Below, piece after piece: positions 7,678-16,239 of a stretch of 64,000 bases of DNA (the first letter of the stretch is position 1; each line of letters begins with the position of its first letter). Origin of the DNA: Lachnospiraceae bacterium XPB1003 (GTDB lineage Bacteria; Bacillota; Clostridia; Lachnospirales; Lachnospiraceae); NCBI GenBank assembly GCA_900102065.1, contig FMVK01000005.1, forward strand, positions 1-64,000. The letters are read 5' to 3'. A program made the translations under genes and the position numbers. Below the pieces are notes generated by a model. It was not told the origin of the DNA. It did no database searches and saw only the letters and a program-made list of their open reading frames with translations.

Positions 7678-9218
7678 TACTGCTCCTCGCCTTTGATCAG
7701 ATGATTTATCTGGAAATATCTGACTAATTTATCCTTAGCCTTGCTGGTGGTAAGGTATCTGAACCATTCTATGGAAGGACGGACTTCCTTCTTGTAGACG
7801 ATCTCTATGGTGTCATTATCATTGACACGTGTATAAGGCCCCATCTGAGCCATGGAACCGTTTACCAGCGCATAACTGAAATGCAGACCTATATCCGTAT
7901 GGATCTGGAATGCGAAATCGAGAACAGAAGCTCCCGCTTCGATGCTGTCGCGCTGACCGTTCTTTCTGAACACTGTGATCCTGGGAGCATATGTATCTCT
8001 CGGCTCCACTTCGTTGACATCGTAATTCAGCACGGAGTCGTCATCTATCATGATCTTGCCGAAGCAGTATTCGTAATACTCCGATTCGGTTCTGACAAAA
8101 AGTCTGTAGAAATTGCCCGAGCTGTCCTGTATCTTGTAGTAAGAAGTTTTTCCGTTGGTGGTCTTCTTGATCTTAACTACATATATTCCGTTGGCAAGAA
8201 GCGCATTCTGAAGATATGTGAAAAACAGGCTCGTTGAAGTAACAGGAGAATCCTTAACAGCAACGGAATCATCCAGTATGAGCATGAGATCGTATAAAGC
8301 AACATTCTTGCGGTTCATGACGCCGCTTTCCAATGTGGAATTTACATTATCACTGATAGTCTTGAGATAACGGAATACGGATATCAGATATCTCTCATCT
8401 ACAGAAAAATCAACTATCCTTCCGCAGAGTCCGTCAGTCTTATATTTTTCCTGAATGGATGTCTCGTCCTTATTGAAGCATCTCTTTATCAGGTCGAGTG
8501 TCTTGGATGTGCTGTAACTGCTGGTAGATAAAAGATTCTGGTATTTCTCTTCTATCTGACCGTAGATATCCTTATGAACGGTCTTGAAACAAAGCTCCTC
8601 AAGAATATCCGCAAGCATATAAGCGCCTACGTCACGTATCATGGGGAGTATTATCTCTCTGGTACGCTGTGCCTTCTTGAGCTGCTTCTCCTCCGGCATG
8701 GACTCAATGGTCTTAAGATTATCAATCCTGTCGGCAGCCTTAACCAACAGAGCTCTGGGATTCATAGTGCTCTGCATCTTGATCTCCGACATGATATCAA
8801 GTTCTGCTTTGGGGATCTCGGTATCCGTACTGAGCTTGGTGACCGCATCTACGATATTGGCTACTATCATACCGTAGTCTTCTTCAAGTTTTTCTATGGT
8901 CGCACCCTTCTCTCTGCAATCTTCCACCACATCATGAAGAAGGGCTGCGGTAACGGTCTCCGCATCCGCGCCGGACAGAGCCACCGTATATGCCACTCTT
9001 AAGGGATGAACGATATAGGGCTCACCGCTCTTGCGGAATATGCCTCTGTGCATTTCTTCCGCATAGTTATAGGCACGGATGATCATATCAACATCAAGGA
9101 ACTTATGATGCTCCTTGACCTCTCTTAATACTTTCTCAAAACTGCATTCAGTCTGATAATCAGTTATTGCAGCGAGAAATTTATTGATCGTACGAATCTT
9201 CTCATGCATATCAATCAC
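7674..9218 (-). CDS. RelA/SpoT homologue with intact HD hydrolase and degenerate synthetase
   Basis: A 514-residue RSH-type protein, against about 730-770 in full-length Rel. The N-terminal HD domain (about 45-200) retains YIVHPLRVA, the metal-binding LLHDVVEDC and KAADRIDNLKTI, so (p)ppGpp or another alarmone hydrolysis is expected. The region where the synthetase should be (about 255-400) keeps only faint likeness, such as ALYDLMLILDDS and FVRTESEYYEY. It lacks the RxKxxxSIxxK loop, the catalytic arginine region and YQSLHTT. A TGS domain (ITVFRKNGQRDSIE... through VYKKEVRP) lies at about 415-490, and ACT and zinc-finger domains are absent. It starts 10 bp after the XRE-type gene and is probably co-transcribed with it. 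Confidence 0.85.
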   Translation of the reverse strand: MIDMHEKIRTINKFLAAITDYQTECSFEKVLREVKEHHKFLDVDMIIRAYNYAEEMHRGIFRKSGEPYIVHPLRVAYTVALSGADAETVTAALLHDVVEDCREKGATIEKLEEDYGMIVANIVDAVTKLSTDTEIPKAELDIMSEIKMQSTMNPRALLVKAADRIDNLKTIESMPEEKQLKKAQRTREIILPMIRDVGAYMLADILEELCFKTVHKDIYGQIEEKYQNLLSTSSYSTSKTLDLIKRCFNKDETSIQEKYKTDGLCGRIVDFSVDERYLISVFRYLKTISDNVNSTLESGVMNRKNVALYDLMLILDDSVAVKDSPVTSTSLFFTYLQNALLANGIYVVKIKKTTNGKTSYYKIQDSSGNFYRLFVRTESEYYEYCFGKIMIDDDSVLNYDVNEVEPRDTYAPRITVFRKNGQRDSIEAGASVLDFAFQIHTDIGLHFSYALVNGSMAQMGPYTRVNDNDTIEIVYKKEVRPSIEWFRYLTTSKAKDKLVRYFQINHLIKGEEQY

Positions 9219-9228
9219 TCCCGCCGGT

Positions 9229-10356
9229 TTACTTCTTACCCTTGCTGTGCTTCTCTATACCATAATACTTGATGATATGATACCAGTCATCATCATCGAC
9301 CTCTGAAACCTTGGCATAACGCATCAGGTTCCTCGTGAGGCTCTCCTTAATGATACGTTCCAGGTTGGATTGGATGAGAAGTTCTCTCTGTGTATCGGTG
9401 AACATGAATCCCGTATTTTCATCATTCATATACAGGTTCTTGAATGTCCTTATCATCTCATCGGCTTCCGGGCCCGCATGATAGTTGGGATAATTAAGGA
9501 GCATGGCATGATGGATATCTTCCTCTGAAAGGTTGAGCGAATATCTGGAAAGTCCCATGAACTGAACGGTAGGCATGTGCTGTCTGCCTCTTGAAACGGA
9601 ATTGACGGTTCCTATTCCGCCAATATATTCGGGCTTTCTGGTATTCGGGCGATGAAGAATGATAGAGAGTCTGTCCTCTCTCTCATGTGCCATTGAAATA
9701 TAATAATGATCTTTGGAAGCGGATACTCTTCCGTAATAGATATACTTGCCGTAATCTTCTTCCATCAGATAAGCGATGAGATCACGTGCATAAGGCTTTG
9801 AGTCGAATTTTTCTTTTAACTCTCTGACCATCTTCCTGTCCTTGCGTCCAAGGAAGGCGATACAGTCAAAATCAAGCTTGCCGGTAACGGTAACAGCTTC
9901 CCTGATAGTCAGTATTCCGTAGTTCAGTGCAACATCGGCAGGGTTGATATCTTTACCCTTGTAATTCTCAGTATCCAGGTAATATACATAATAAGTTCCG
10001 CAGAGTCTTCGGATTTCTTCCGGATCTTCGCTCTCATACAGAGCTCTGTAGTTCTCGGAGCCTGCCGTGATAGAATCATGGCTCTTTAAGATCTCAAGGT
10101 ATATCTCCTCGGGAGTATCGGTTCTTGAAATAAAATCGTCTATGGAAATCTCGAATTTATCCTTAAGTGCAAGAAGGAATGATGCCGAAGGCATAGTCTT
10201 TCCTTCGCAGTAATCTATCACCTCTGAGCTGTCGACATGAACCCTCTCCGCAAGTTTTTCAGGTGTCAGCCCCAACCGCGCTATCAGATTACGAAGGTTG
10301 GCAGATGCGATCTCTATTATCTTCTCCTGATCTGCTCTGTTTACCTGATTTTCCAT
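9229..10356 (-). CDS. XRE-type helix-turn-helix protein with large uncharacterised C-terminal domain
   Basis: A 375-residue protein. Residues of about 18-80 form a Cro/C1-type helix-turn-helix (LRNLIARLGLTPEKLAERV, then VIDYCEGKTMPSASFLLAL), which suggests DNA binding. The remaining 290 or so residues are soluble and unrecognised, with a possible ligand-binding or effector role. The open frame begins at an ATG at 10368, but that ATG overlaps the GGAGG that sits five bases before the ATG at 10356, so the latter is chosen. The basic C-terminus ends EKHSKGKK. The gene lies 10 bp upstream of the RSH gene, and the pairing suggests that regulation and alarmone hydrolysis are linked. That link is inference. 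Confidence 0.75.
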   Translation of the reverse strand: MENQVNRADQEKIIEIASANLRNLIARLGLTPEKLAERVHVDSSEVIDYCEGKTMPSASFLLALKDKFEISIDDFISRTDTPEEIYLEILKSHDSITAGSENYRALYESEDPEEIRRLCGTYYVYYLDTENYKGKDINPADVALNYGILTIREAVTVTGKLDFDCIAFLGRKDRKMVRELKEKFDSKPYARDLIAYLMEEDYGKYIYYGRVSASKDHYYISMAHEREDRLSIILHRPNTRKPEYIGGIGTVNSVSRGRQHMPTVQFMGLSRYSLNLSEEDIHHAMLLNYPNYHAGPEADEMIRTFKNLYMNDENTGFMFTDTQRELLIQSNLERIIKESLTRNLMRYAKVSEVDDDDWYHIIKYYGIEKHSKGKK

Positions 10357-10402
10357 AGTATCCTCCATCCCAAAGCACTCTTTACTTACTTCCTGCCATT
10401 AC

Positions 10403-11146
10403 TCAAACATGAAGCCGGGAGAAAATCTCTCCTATCTTGCCGTGAAAAGCATAATCCGCGATACTGTCACGCGCTGTCTCATCACGATTTATAAGAACAA
10501 GCTTATTACCTCTGTAATAATCAACAAGACCTGCTGCCGGATAAACCACAAGGGACGTGCCTCCGATGATGAGCATATCCGCATTGCTGATGGCTCTCAC
10601 CGCGCCACTCATTATATCGTTATCCAGGCCTTCTTCATAAAGAACCACATCAGGCTTGATATCTCCGCCGCAGTTGCACTTCGGCACAGAGTTACTGTTG
10701 AATATATCCTCTGCACTGTAAAGTTTTCCGCAGTTCTGACAGTAGTTACGAAGAACCGATCCGTGAAGCTCGTATACGTTCTTACTTCCTGCAGCCTGAT
10801 GAAGTCCGTCTATATTCTGTGTGACTACCGCGCTTAACTTTCCCGCCTTCTCAAGTTCCGCAAGGAATTTATGCGCGGCATTAGGCTCTGCCTTAGGTTC
10901 TTCAGCCGTACCGACTACTTTGAGCAGAAGCTTTTCTCTGTAGAATTCATAGAATTCTTCCTTGTGTGATACGTAGAAACTGTGAGACAGCATGGTCTCG
11001 GGAGGATATTTAAATTTCTGATGATACAGACCGTCTACACTTCTGAAGTCAGGTATCCCGCTCTCGGTGGATACTCCGGCCCCGCCGAAAAAAACTATAT
11101 TTGACGACTCATCAATAAGTTTCTGAAGTACCGCGATATCTTCCAT
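10403..11146 (-). CDS. cobB: NAD-dependent protein deacylase, sirtuin family
   Basis: A Sir2-family enzyme that removes acyl groups from protein lysines using NAD+. All sirtuin landmarks are present in about 247 residues: FFGGAGVSTESGIPDFRS for NAD binding, TQNIDGLHQAAG, and the catalytic histidine in ELHGS. The Zn-binding pairs CQNC and CNC, GGTSLVVYPAAGL and LINRDET follow. The chosen ATG at 11146 has AGGAGG eight bases upstream, while the frame extends to GTG codons at 11149 and 11152. It lies between aspS and the XRE-type gene on the same strand, with about 45 to 90 bp gaps. The symbol is given by family; class and substrate are not determined. Confidence 0.92.
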   Translation of the reverse strand: MEDIAVLQKLIDESSNIVFFGGAGVSTESGIPDFRSVDGLYHQKFKYPPETMLSHSFYVSHKEEFYEFYREKLLLKVVGTAEEPKAEPNAAHKFLAELEKAGKLSAVVTQNIDGLHQAAGSKNVYELHGSVLRNYCQNCGKLYSAEDIFNSNSVPKCNCGGDIKPDVVLYEEGLDNDIMSGAVRAISNADMLIIGGTSLVVYPAAGLVDYYRGNKLVLINRDETARDSIADYAFHGKIGEIFSRLHV

Positions 11147-11239
11147 CACCACATCCTCCTTCCTTATCCTGAACTCACTATCCGTTCCGCGAATGATCTC
11201 AACCTGCTGTAAAGCAGCCTCGTTTCGCGGCTCGTATCA

Positions 11240-12997
11240 TCAATCCTCTGCCTTGATAGCTATATGTATCTCATCAAGCTGCTTCTGTTCTACGGTTGCA
11301 GGTGCACCCATCATGATATCCTGTGCCTGCTTGTTCATCGGGAAAGGAATGATCTCCCTGATGGACTCTTCACCTGTAAGAAGCATTACCATTCTGTCCA
11401 CACCGGGTGCGATTCCTGCGTGAGGCGGTGCACCGTAGCAGAATGCGTTATACATAGCAGGGAACTTGGCCTTAACATCATCTTCTCCAAGTCCTACAAG
11501 CTTAAATGCCTTTATCATGATCTCCGGATCATGGTTTCTAACCGCACCGGATGAAAGCTCTACACCGTTGCAGACAAGGTCATACTGATATGCGAGAACA
11601 GTAAGAGGATCTTCCGCATCAAGTGCTTCAGCACCTCCCTGAGGCATTGAGAACGGATTATGACAGAACTCAAGCTCTCCTGACTCTTCGCCGATCTCAT
11701 ACATGGGGAAGTCAACGATCCAGCAGAACTCATAACATTCTTTATCAAAATGTCCCTCGGAAGCCTGACCGAGCATTCTGCGGAGCACGCCTGCAGTCTT
11801 CTGGGCAGCGCCCTTCTTGCCTGCGGCAACGCCTACGAAATCGCCGGGCTTAAGTCCGAGGCCGCTTATAACTTCATCCTTTATGTCAGCAAGGAACTTT
11901 GAAATTCCTCCGACAAATTCGCCGTTCTCGTCAAGTCTGAACCAGAAGGACTTATTACCTGTCTCAACCTCGACATCGGCGCACATCTTATCGATTTCTT
12001 TACGTGTAGCCTTATAGCCGTCCGTTACAACAGCCTTTATCACAGCATCCTTAAAAGGTCCGAACTCTGTCTTGCCAAGGATATCCGTTGCATCCTGAAC
12101 AAGGAGATCTATACGAAGATCCGGCTTATCGGTTCCGTATTTTTCAAGACTCTCAAGATAAGGGATCCTCTTGAAAGGAGCCTTAGATGCACGGCTGTAG
12201 GTACCGTATTTTTCAAAAACAGGAGGAAGAACTTTCTCAACTATCTCGAATACATCTTCCTGCCCTGCAAAAGCCATCTCCATATCGAGCTGGTAGAACT
12301 CTCCCGGGCTTCTGTCGGCTCTCGCATCCTCATCTCTGAAGCAGGGAGCTATCTGGAAGTAACGATCGAATCCCGATGCCATAAGGATCTGCTTGAACTG
12401 CTGGGGTGCCTGAGGCAGTGCATAGAAATGTCCCGGGAACTTTCTTGAAGGTACAAGATAATCTCTTGCGCCCTCAGGTGATGAACATGTAAGTATGGGT
12501 GTTGTAATCTCTACGAAATTCTCATCATTCATTCTCTGTCTGAGTTCCGTAACAACCTTGCTTCGAAGCAGGATCTTATCCTTAACTTCGGGGTTTCTCA
12601 GATCAAGATATCTGTACTTAAGTCTGAAATTCTCATCGGCGGATTTAGACTGTCTGATCTCGAAGGGAAGTTCGTTATAAATGCACTTTCCGAGGATCTT
12701 CACATCTGTGGGAACGACCTCGATATCACCTGTTGCAAGCTTGTCAGTCTTATTGGAACGTTCTCTGACAACACCGGTTATCTGAAGGGTAGACTCTTTA
12801 TTGATGCCGTCGAGCTTGGCAAGCATCTCCTCATCTTCAAATACTATCTGTGTCACACCGTAAAAATCTCTAAGGATCAGAAACGCCAGATTCTTGCTGA
12901 CCTTTCTTAAGTTCTCATACCAGCCCGCAAGAGTGACTGTTTTTCCTGCATCCGTTATTCTGAGCTCATCGCAGGTGTGTGTTCTTGACTGTGCCAT
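11240..12997 (-). CDS. aspS: Aspartyl-tRNA synthetase (bacterial type)
   Basis: A 585-residue class II synthetase that charges tRNA-Asp. The N-terminal OB-fold anticodon-binding domain covers about 1-110 and opens with RTHTCDELR. Motif 2 is in FQIAPCFRDEDARADRSPGEFYQLD near 220, the bacterial GAD insertion lies around 290-420, and motif 3 is GAPPHAGIAPGVDRMVMLL near 545. The DRSPGEF spelling, instead of the commoner DRQPEF, and 'HAGIAPG' instead of 'HGGIAFG' mark a variant AspRS subfamily. Whether it is discriminating or also charges tRNA-Asn cannot be told here. The start is preceded by AAAGAGGAA. Confidence 0.95.
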   Translation of the reverse strand: MAQSRTHTCDELRITDAGKTVTLAGWYENLRKVSKNLAFLILRDFYGVTQIVFEDEEMLAKLDGINKESTLQITGVVRERSNKTDKLATGDIEVVPTDVKILGKCIYNELPFEIRQSKSADENFRLKYRYLDLRNPEVKDKILLRSKVVTELRQRMNDENFVEITTPILTCSSPEGARDYLVPSRKFPGHFYALPQAPQQFKQILMASGFDRYFQIAPCFRDEDARADRSPGEFYQLDMEMAFAGQEDVFEIVEKVLPPVFEKYGTYSRASKAPFKRIPYLESLEKYGTDKPDLRIDLLVQDATDILGKTEFGPFKDAVIKAVVTDGYKATRKEIDKMCADVEVETGNKSFWFRLDENGEFVGGISKFLADIKDEVISGLGLKPGDFVGVAAGKKGAAQKTAGVLRRMLGQASEGHFDKECYEFCWIVDFPMYEIGEESGELEFCHNPFSMPQGGAEALDAEDPLTVLAYQYDLVCNGVELSSGAVRNHDPEIMIKAFKLVGLGEDDVKAKFPAMYNAFCYGAPPHAGIAPGVDRMVMLLTGEESIREIIPFPMNKQAQDIMMGAPATVEQKQLDEIHIAIKAED

Positions 12998-13018
12998 TTT
13001 AATTCCTCTTTCCTAATT

Positions 13019-13495
13019 TTATTTATTAAAAATATTTTTTACTCTTTGATCTTCGATCTTCACGATGATATCATCATTCTTCTGATATACCGTGATATCG
13101 TCTCCCTCTATGATCGTTACAAGCCCCTTCCTGTTGAAGATCCTCACTTCTCCTCTGAATATGAAGCGTAACAGCAGACCTTCTTTCTCGCTGAGATCAT
13201 ATTTCTCTGTCTCGGTAAATCTTAAGATAAACGCGGAATGGATACTGTCACGATCCAAAATGTTCCATACCTTTGCCGTAAGCTCGTTATATCTTCCCAC
13301 AAAGATCAAATATTCATCACCGGGTTCGGTTACTGTGAGCTTTTCTTCAGTCTCCCAGTAATGCTTATAAACAGCTATAACTGCTGCCGTTTCCGCATTC
13401 CACTTCTCGATCTCCTCGCGGCTTAGCATCCTGCGTTCGATACGGCTGCGAGACATCGGCTTTTTTTCCAATGTCTTCTCTTTTTCGTCGGCCAT
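13019..13495 (-). CDS. Hypothetical protein, 158 residues
   Basis: I do not recognise this protein. The N-terminus is highly charged (about 1-28, many Lys, Arg and Glu). The rest alternates short strands and helices, with FIFRGEVRIFNRKG and a C-terminal VKIEDQRVKNIFNK. There is no signal peptide, membrane segment or cysteine. It lies 21 bp upstream of aspS on the same strand and may be translated from the same message. The start follows a GGGGAGTCC stretch. The open frame, spacing and lack of an overlapping gene make it real. Confidence 0.7.
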   Translation of the reverse strand: MADEKEKTLEKKPMSRSRIERRMLSREEIEKWNAETAAVIAVYKHYWETEEKLTVTEPGDEYLIFVGRYNELTAKVWNILDRDSIHSAFILRFTETEKYDLSEKEGLLLRFIFRGEVRIFNRKGLVTIIEGDDITVYQKNDDIIVKIEDQRVKNIFNK

Positions 13496-13628
13496 AAGGA
13501 CTCCCCTCTGTCACTTCGATGTAAGTCTTATTTGCGAATATAGTAAATAATTATAGCACAGTTTCGGCCATTCGGAATCCGCTATTTTCCTTTAATTGCA
13601 AGCTTTTCCGATAGTCTTCCGATCATCT

Positions 13629-14162
13629 TTACTGTCTTTGTGCCAGATCCTGATTCACCATATCCAGGTATGGTATGAACAGATCTCTTTTTTTCGGGAT
13701 TATCCACTTCTGATCCAGTTCGTCGTAGCGGAAGCTCTTTCGGCCCCCATCGTGAGCTCTTTTCCAGAAAGGCATGAGATCGGAGAGTCTCAGATAATAA
13801 TATATATCCTTCTTCGTATAGCTTATAAGGAAAAATGCGACGCCCTCCTGCCTCTCGAAATCCTCCATGAACTTCACCTGATGATCATGGATATTCTGCA
13901 GCGAAAACGTATCCGTGGCGCACTCCTTCGCATCAAAGCAGATAGGAACTCCCTGTGCAACGCCGATATAATCCACGGTACTCTTCTGATCAAAATAGGC
14001 AAGGGTTATCTGGCTGGTACCCTTATCCATCTTGATCGGAGTTATGGGTGTAGGGATCTTCTGAACCAGTGCCAGTGCCCCTTCCCTGTATTTTTCATTT
14101 GTACGGTTTATCATGTCCTCAAGGACCGAACCGCGTAATCCTCTGGATCCCCAGGTTGCCAT
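13629..14162 (-). CDS. recU: Holliday junction resolvase RecU
   Basis: A 177-residue match to RecU, the Firmicute Holliday-junction endonuclease needed for recombinational repair and chromosome segregation. Visible family blocks are GLRGSVLEDMINRTNEKY at the N-terminus, IPTPITPIK, and the catalytic stretch STVDYIGVAQGVPICFDAKE, whose acidic residues and lysine coordinate metal. ISYTKKDIYYYL follows in the second half. Length is slightly short of Bacillus RecU (about 200). In many Firmicutes recU sits beside a penicillin-binding protein gene; that is not the case here. The following 133 bp hold no gene. Confidence 0.92.
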   Translation of the reverse strand: MATWGSRGLRGSVLEDMINRTNEKYREGALALVQKIPTPITPIKMDKGTSQITLAYFDQKSTVDYIGVAQGVPICFDAKECATDTFSLQNIHDHQVKFMEDFERQEGVAFFLISYTKKDIYYYLRLSDLMPFWKRAHDGGRKSFRYDELDQKWIIPKKRDLFIPYLDMVNQDLAQRQ

Positions 14163-14262
14163 TCTTCCTCCGATATTGTGTTTCGCACTAGCTGCTTCGC
14201 ATGTATACCCCTGCCGACAGAGAACAAGTTCACCTGCAGTCTTCGTTTTATTCTAACACAGA

Positions 14263-14297
14263 AAAACTCCTCCGACGAATGCTCGTCGAAGGAGTTT
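14263..14297 (-). terminator. Intrinsic terminator after the 14337-15017 gene
   Basis: A 15-bp stem with one G-T wobble (AACTCCTTCGACGA against its complement, ATGC-type loop) is followed on the minus strand by TTTTTC. It lies 40 bp downstream of the stop codon of the helical protein gene and would end that single-gene transcript. Confidence 0.85.
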
Positions 14298-14336
14298 ATT
14301 TTGTCATTTTAAATTAGCAAACCCTTATGATGTCTG

Positions 14337-15017
14337 TTACTGAGCCAGGGGATCGACCGCTCCTGCAGCAGCTGCAGTCTTTGCTGCTTCTTCCTGCTCG
14401 TTCTTGTAACGATCGAAGAGACTCTGAACCGCATCATATGTCTTCTTGCTGATGTCGGGAAGCTCGCTGCCCCATGCATCCGTAGCCTGCTTGAAGCCCT
14501 TCTCGAATGCTTTGCGCATGTCTTCCATCTTGTCGGGATCTCCACCGGAAAGCGCCTTGGCGAAATCAAATATCCTCTCGGATGTCTGCTTCACGCCATA
14601 GTAACCGTCTTCGGCGATATCCTTTTGCGCCTGTGCCTTTGTTGCGGGATCAACCGTCAGATTCTCGAAGAAATCCTTAAGATTGGTTCCTGTTGCGATA
14701 GAGAATGACTTACCCTGGCCGGAGATCAGCTGATTAACGATATTCTCAAGCTGTGCCGTACGCGCTTCCGCATCAGCCTTAAGCTTGGAAATAAGCTGAG
14801 GATCCTGCTTGTAAACCTTCTTGTTCGCATTTGCCTGAGTAGCCGCTTCCGTATCCGTATCATGCTCATAGATAACACCGCTGCTTGCAGCTGTGCTCAC
14901 CTTGGATACGCTTTCAGTCGATGAAACTTCAGCAGCTGAACTCGTTGTGGCAACCTGTTCATTGTTGGTATAAACATAGCTGCCTGCTACATTATTCGTA
15001 ATTCCATTTACGCTCAT
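14337..15017 (-). CDS. Hypothetical helical protein of a clostridial family
   Basis: A 226-residue protein. The first 80 residues are low-complexity and rich in Ser, Thr, Ala and Val. A conserved-looking domain follows (about 80-210) containing GYYGVKQTSERIFDFAKALSGGDPDKMEDMRKAFEKGF, recalling families of unknown function common in clostridia and in flagellated bacteria (DUF5610-like; recollection, not verified). There is no signal peptide. The C-terminus is Ala-rich. I prefer the ATG at 15017, which has AAAGGA nine bases upstream, over the ATG at 15026, which lies on top of that site. It is monocistronic, with its own terminator. Confidence 0.7.
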   Translation of the reverse strand: MSVNGITNNVAGSYVYTNNEQVATTSSAAEVSSTESVSKVSTAASSGVIYEHDTDTEAATQANANKKVYKQDPQLISKLKADAEARTAQLENIVNQLISGQGKSFSIATGTNLKDFFENLTVDPATKAQAQKDIAEDGYYGVKQTSERIFDFAKALSGGDPDKMEDMRKAFEKGFKQATDAWGSELPDISKKTYDAVQSLFDRYKNEQEEAAKTAAAAGAVDPLAQ

Positions 15018-15176
15018 GTTCACCATTCCTTTCTGAATTTTTAATGCAGCAAACGATAGTTACGTCTTTATTTTATCAGATACGATTTTTTAATTCAAGT
15101 ATTACAAAAACAGTTCTGCTTAACTTACAAGAGCGATCGTTTCTCCATACGCAATGATACCTCATTCATGTAGGAT

Positions 15177-15500
15177 ATGAGCGCTAATTACTACGAACAC
15201 CAGTCTACTTACAGCCCCAATATGCCCTTACGAAACCTTCTGTACTATACAGAAGATGTAAGAAGGTGGATCCGCAAGGGAGAAAAGAACATCTACAGAA
15301 GGAGCACAATTCCTGTCCCCACCCCTCATTTTGTGGTTTTCTATAAATCCGGCGTTCTTCTGCATGCACTGATCGGTTATACATTTCTGATCGAACTCGT
15401 AAGAAAATATTCGCAGGATATGGGATTGGAGGAAGCGATCTATACAGCCATTTATGAGTGTATAGATTCGGATATACCGGCAGACTTCCTCAGCCTCCCA
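15177..15500 (+). pseudogene. Remnant of an Rpn/PD-(D/E)XK transposase-family nuclease gene
   Basis: The frame starting at 15177 begins NYYEHQSTYSPNMPLRNLLYY and reaches TPHFVVFYKSG, the middle of Rpn/PDDEXK_2-type nucleases. It then jumps straight to LIELVRKYSQDMGLEEAIYTAIYECI...ADFL, the C-terminal helical end of the same family. The usual N-terminal third and roughly 70-90 internal residues, including the catalytic core, are missing. After position 15500 the frame runs into the antisense 3' end of livF and reaches a stop only at 15557. The remnant is therefore doubly deleted and surely inactive. Family identity rests on my recognition of the motif order. Confidence 0.7.
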
Positions 15501-16218
15501 GATACGCCCGGCGAACCGAATCATCGTGAAGCAGGCTGTCGCCGGTACCGGAATTGACTATCCTGCCTGTCTCCAATACGTAAGCTCTGTCCGCAATGGA
15601 AAGGGCCATCTGCGCATTCTGCTCTACCAAGAGGATCGTGGTACCGTCCTTATTTAAAGATTCGATGATATCGAATATCTGCTGAACAAGTATGGGAGCC
15701 AGGCCCATAGAGGGCTCATCAAGCATGATAAGCTTCGGCTTGCTCATAAGAGCTCTTCCCATGGCAAGCATCTGCTGCTCACCGCCGGATAAAGTACCCG
15801 CGATCTGACGGAACCTCTCCTTAAGTCTCGGGAACTGCTCATATACTTTCTCGATAGTCTCGTCAGCTTCAGCTTTATTCCTTGTATAGGCTCCCATTTC
15901 AAGATTCTCTTTAACGGTCAGTCTCTGGAATATTCTTCGACCTTCGGGGCAGAGTGCCATTCCCTCACTCACAACCTTATGAGCGGGTGTTCCGGCTATG
16001 CTCTTCCCTTCGAATTCTATTGTTCCCGAAGAAGCCTTAAGCAATCCGCCCACGGTATTAAGTGTTGTGGACTTGCCGGCACCGTTGGCACCGATCAGTG
16101 TAACGATCTCACCCTGATTAACTTCAAACGAGATCCCCTTTATCGCATGTATGCTTCCGTAATATACATTAAGGTCTTCCACCTTAAGCATGGTTTTTCC
16201 ATTTTCCGAATTTGCCAT
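15490..16218 (-). CDS. livF: Branched-chain amino acid ABC transporter, ATP-binding protein LivF
   Basis: One of two ATPases energising branched-chain amino acid import. The 242 residues carry Walker A LIGANGAGKST near 38-48, signature LSGGEQQMLAMGRAL near 142, Walker B LIMLDEPSMGLAP near 165 and the switch histidine region. The short LivF-type length without the C-terminal LivG extension separates it from the neighbouring ATPase. It is the last gene of livHMGF, 21 bp after livG. Its 3' end overlaps the decayed transposase remnant on the opposite strand. Confidence 0.95.
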   Translation of the reverse strand: MANSENGKTMLKVEDLNVYYGSIHAIKGISFEVNQGEIVTLIGANGAGKSTTLNTVGGLLKASSGTIEFEGKSIAGTPAHKVVSEGMALCPEGRRIFQRLTVKENLEMGAYTRNKAEADETIEKVYEQFPRLKERFRQIAGTLSGGEQQMLAMGRALMSKPKLIMLDEPSMGLAPILVQQIFDIIESLNKDGTTILLVEQNAQMALSIADRAYVLETGRIVNSGTGDSLLHDDSVRRAYLGG

Positions 16219-16239
16219 ATCAATATCCTTTCAGCAGGT

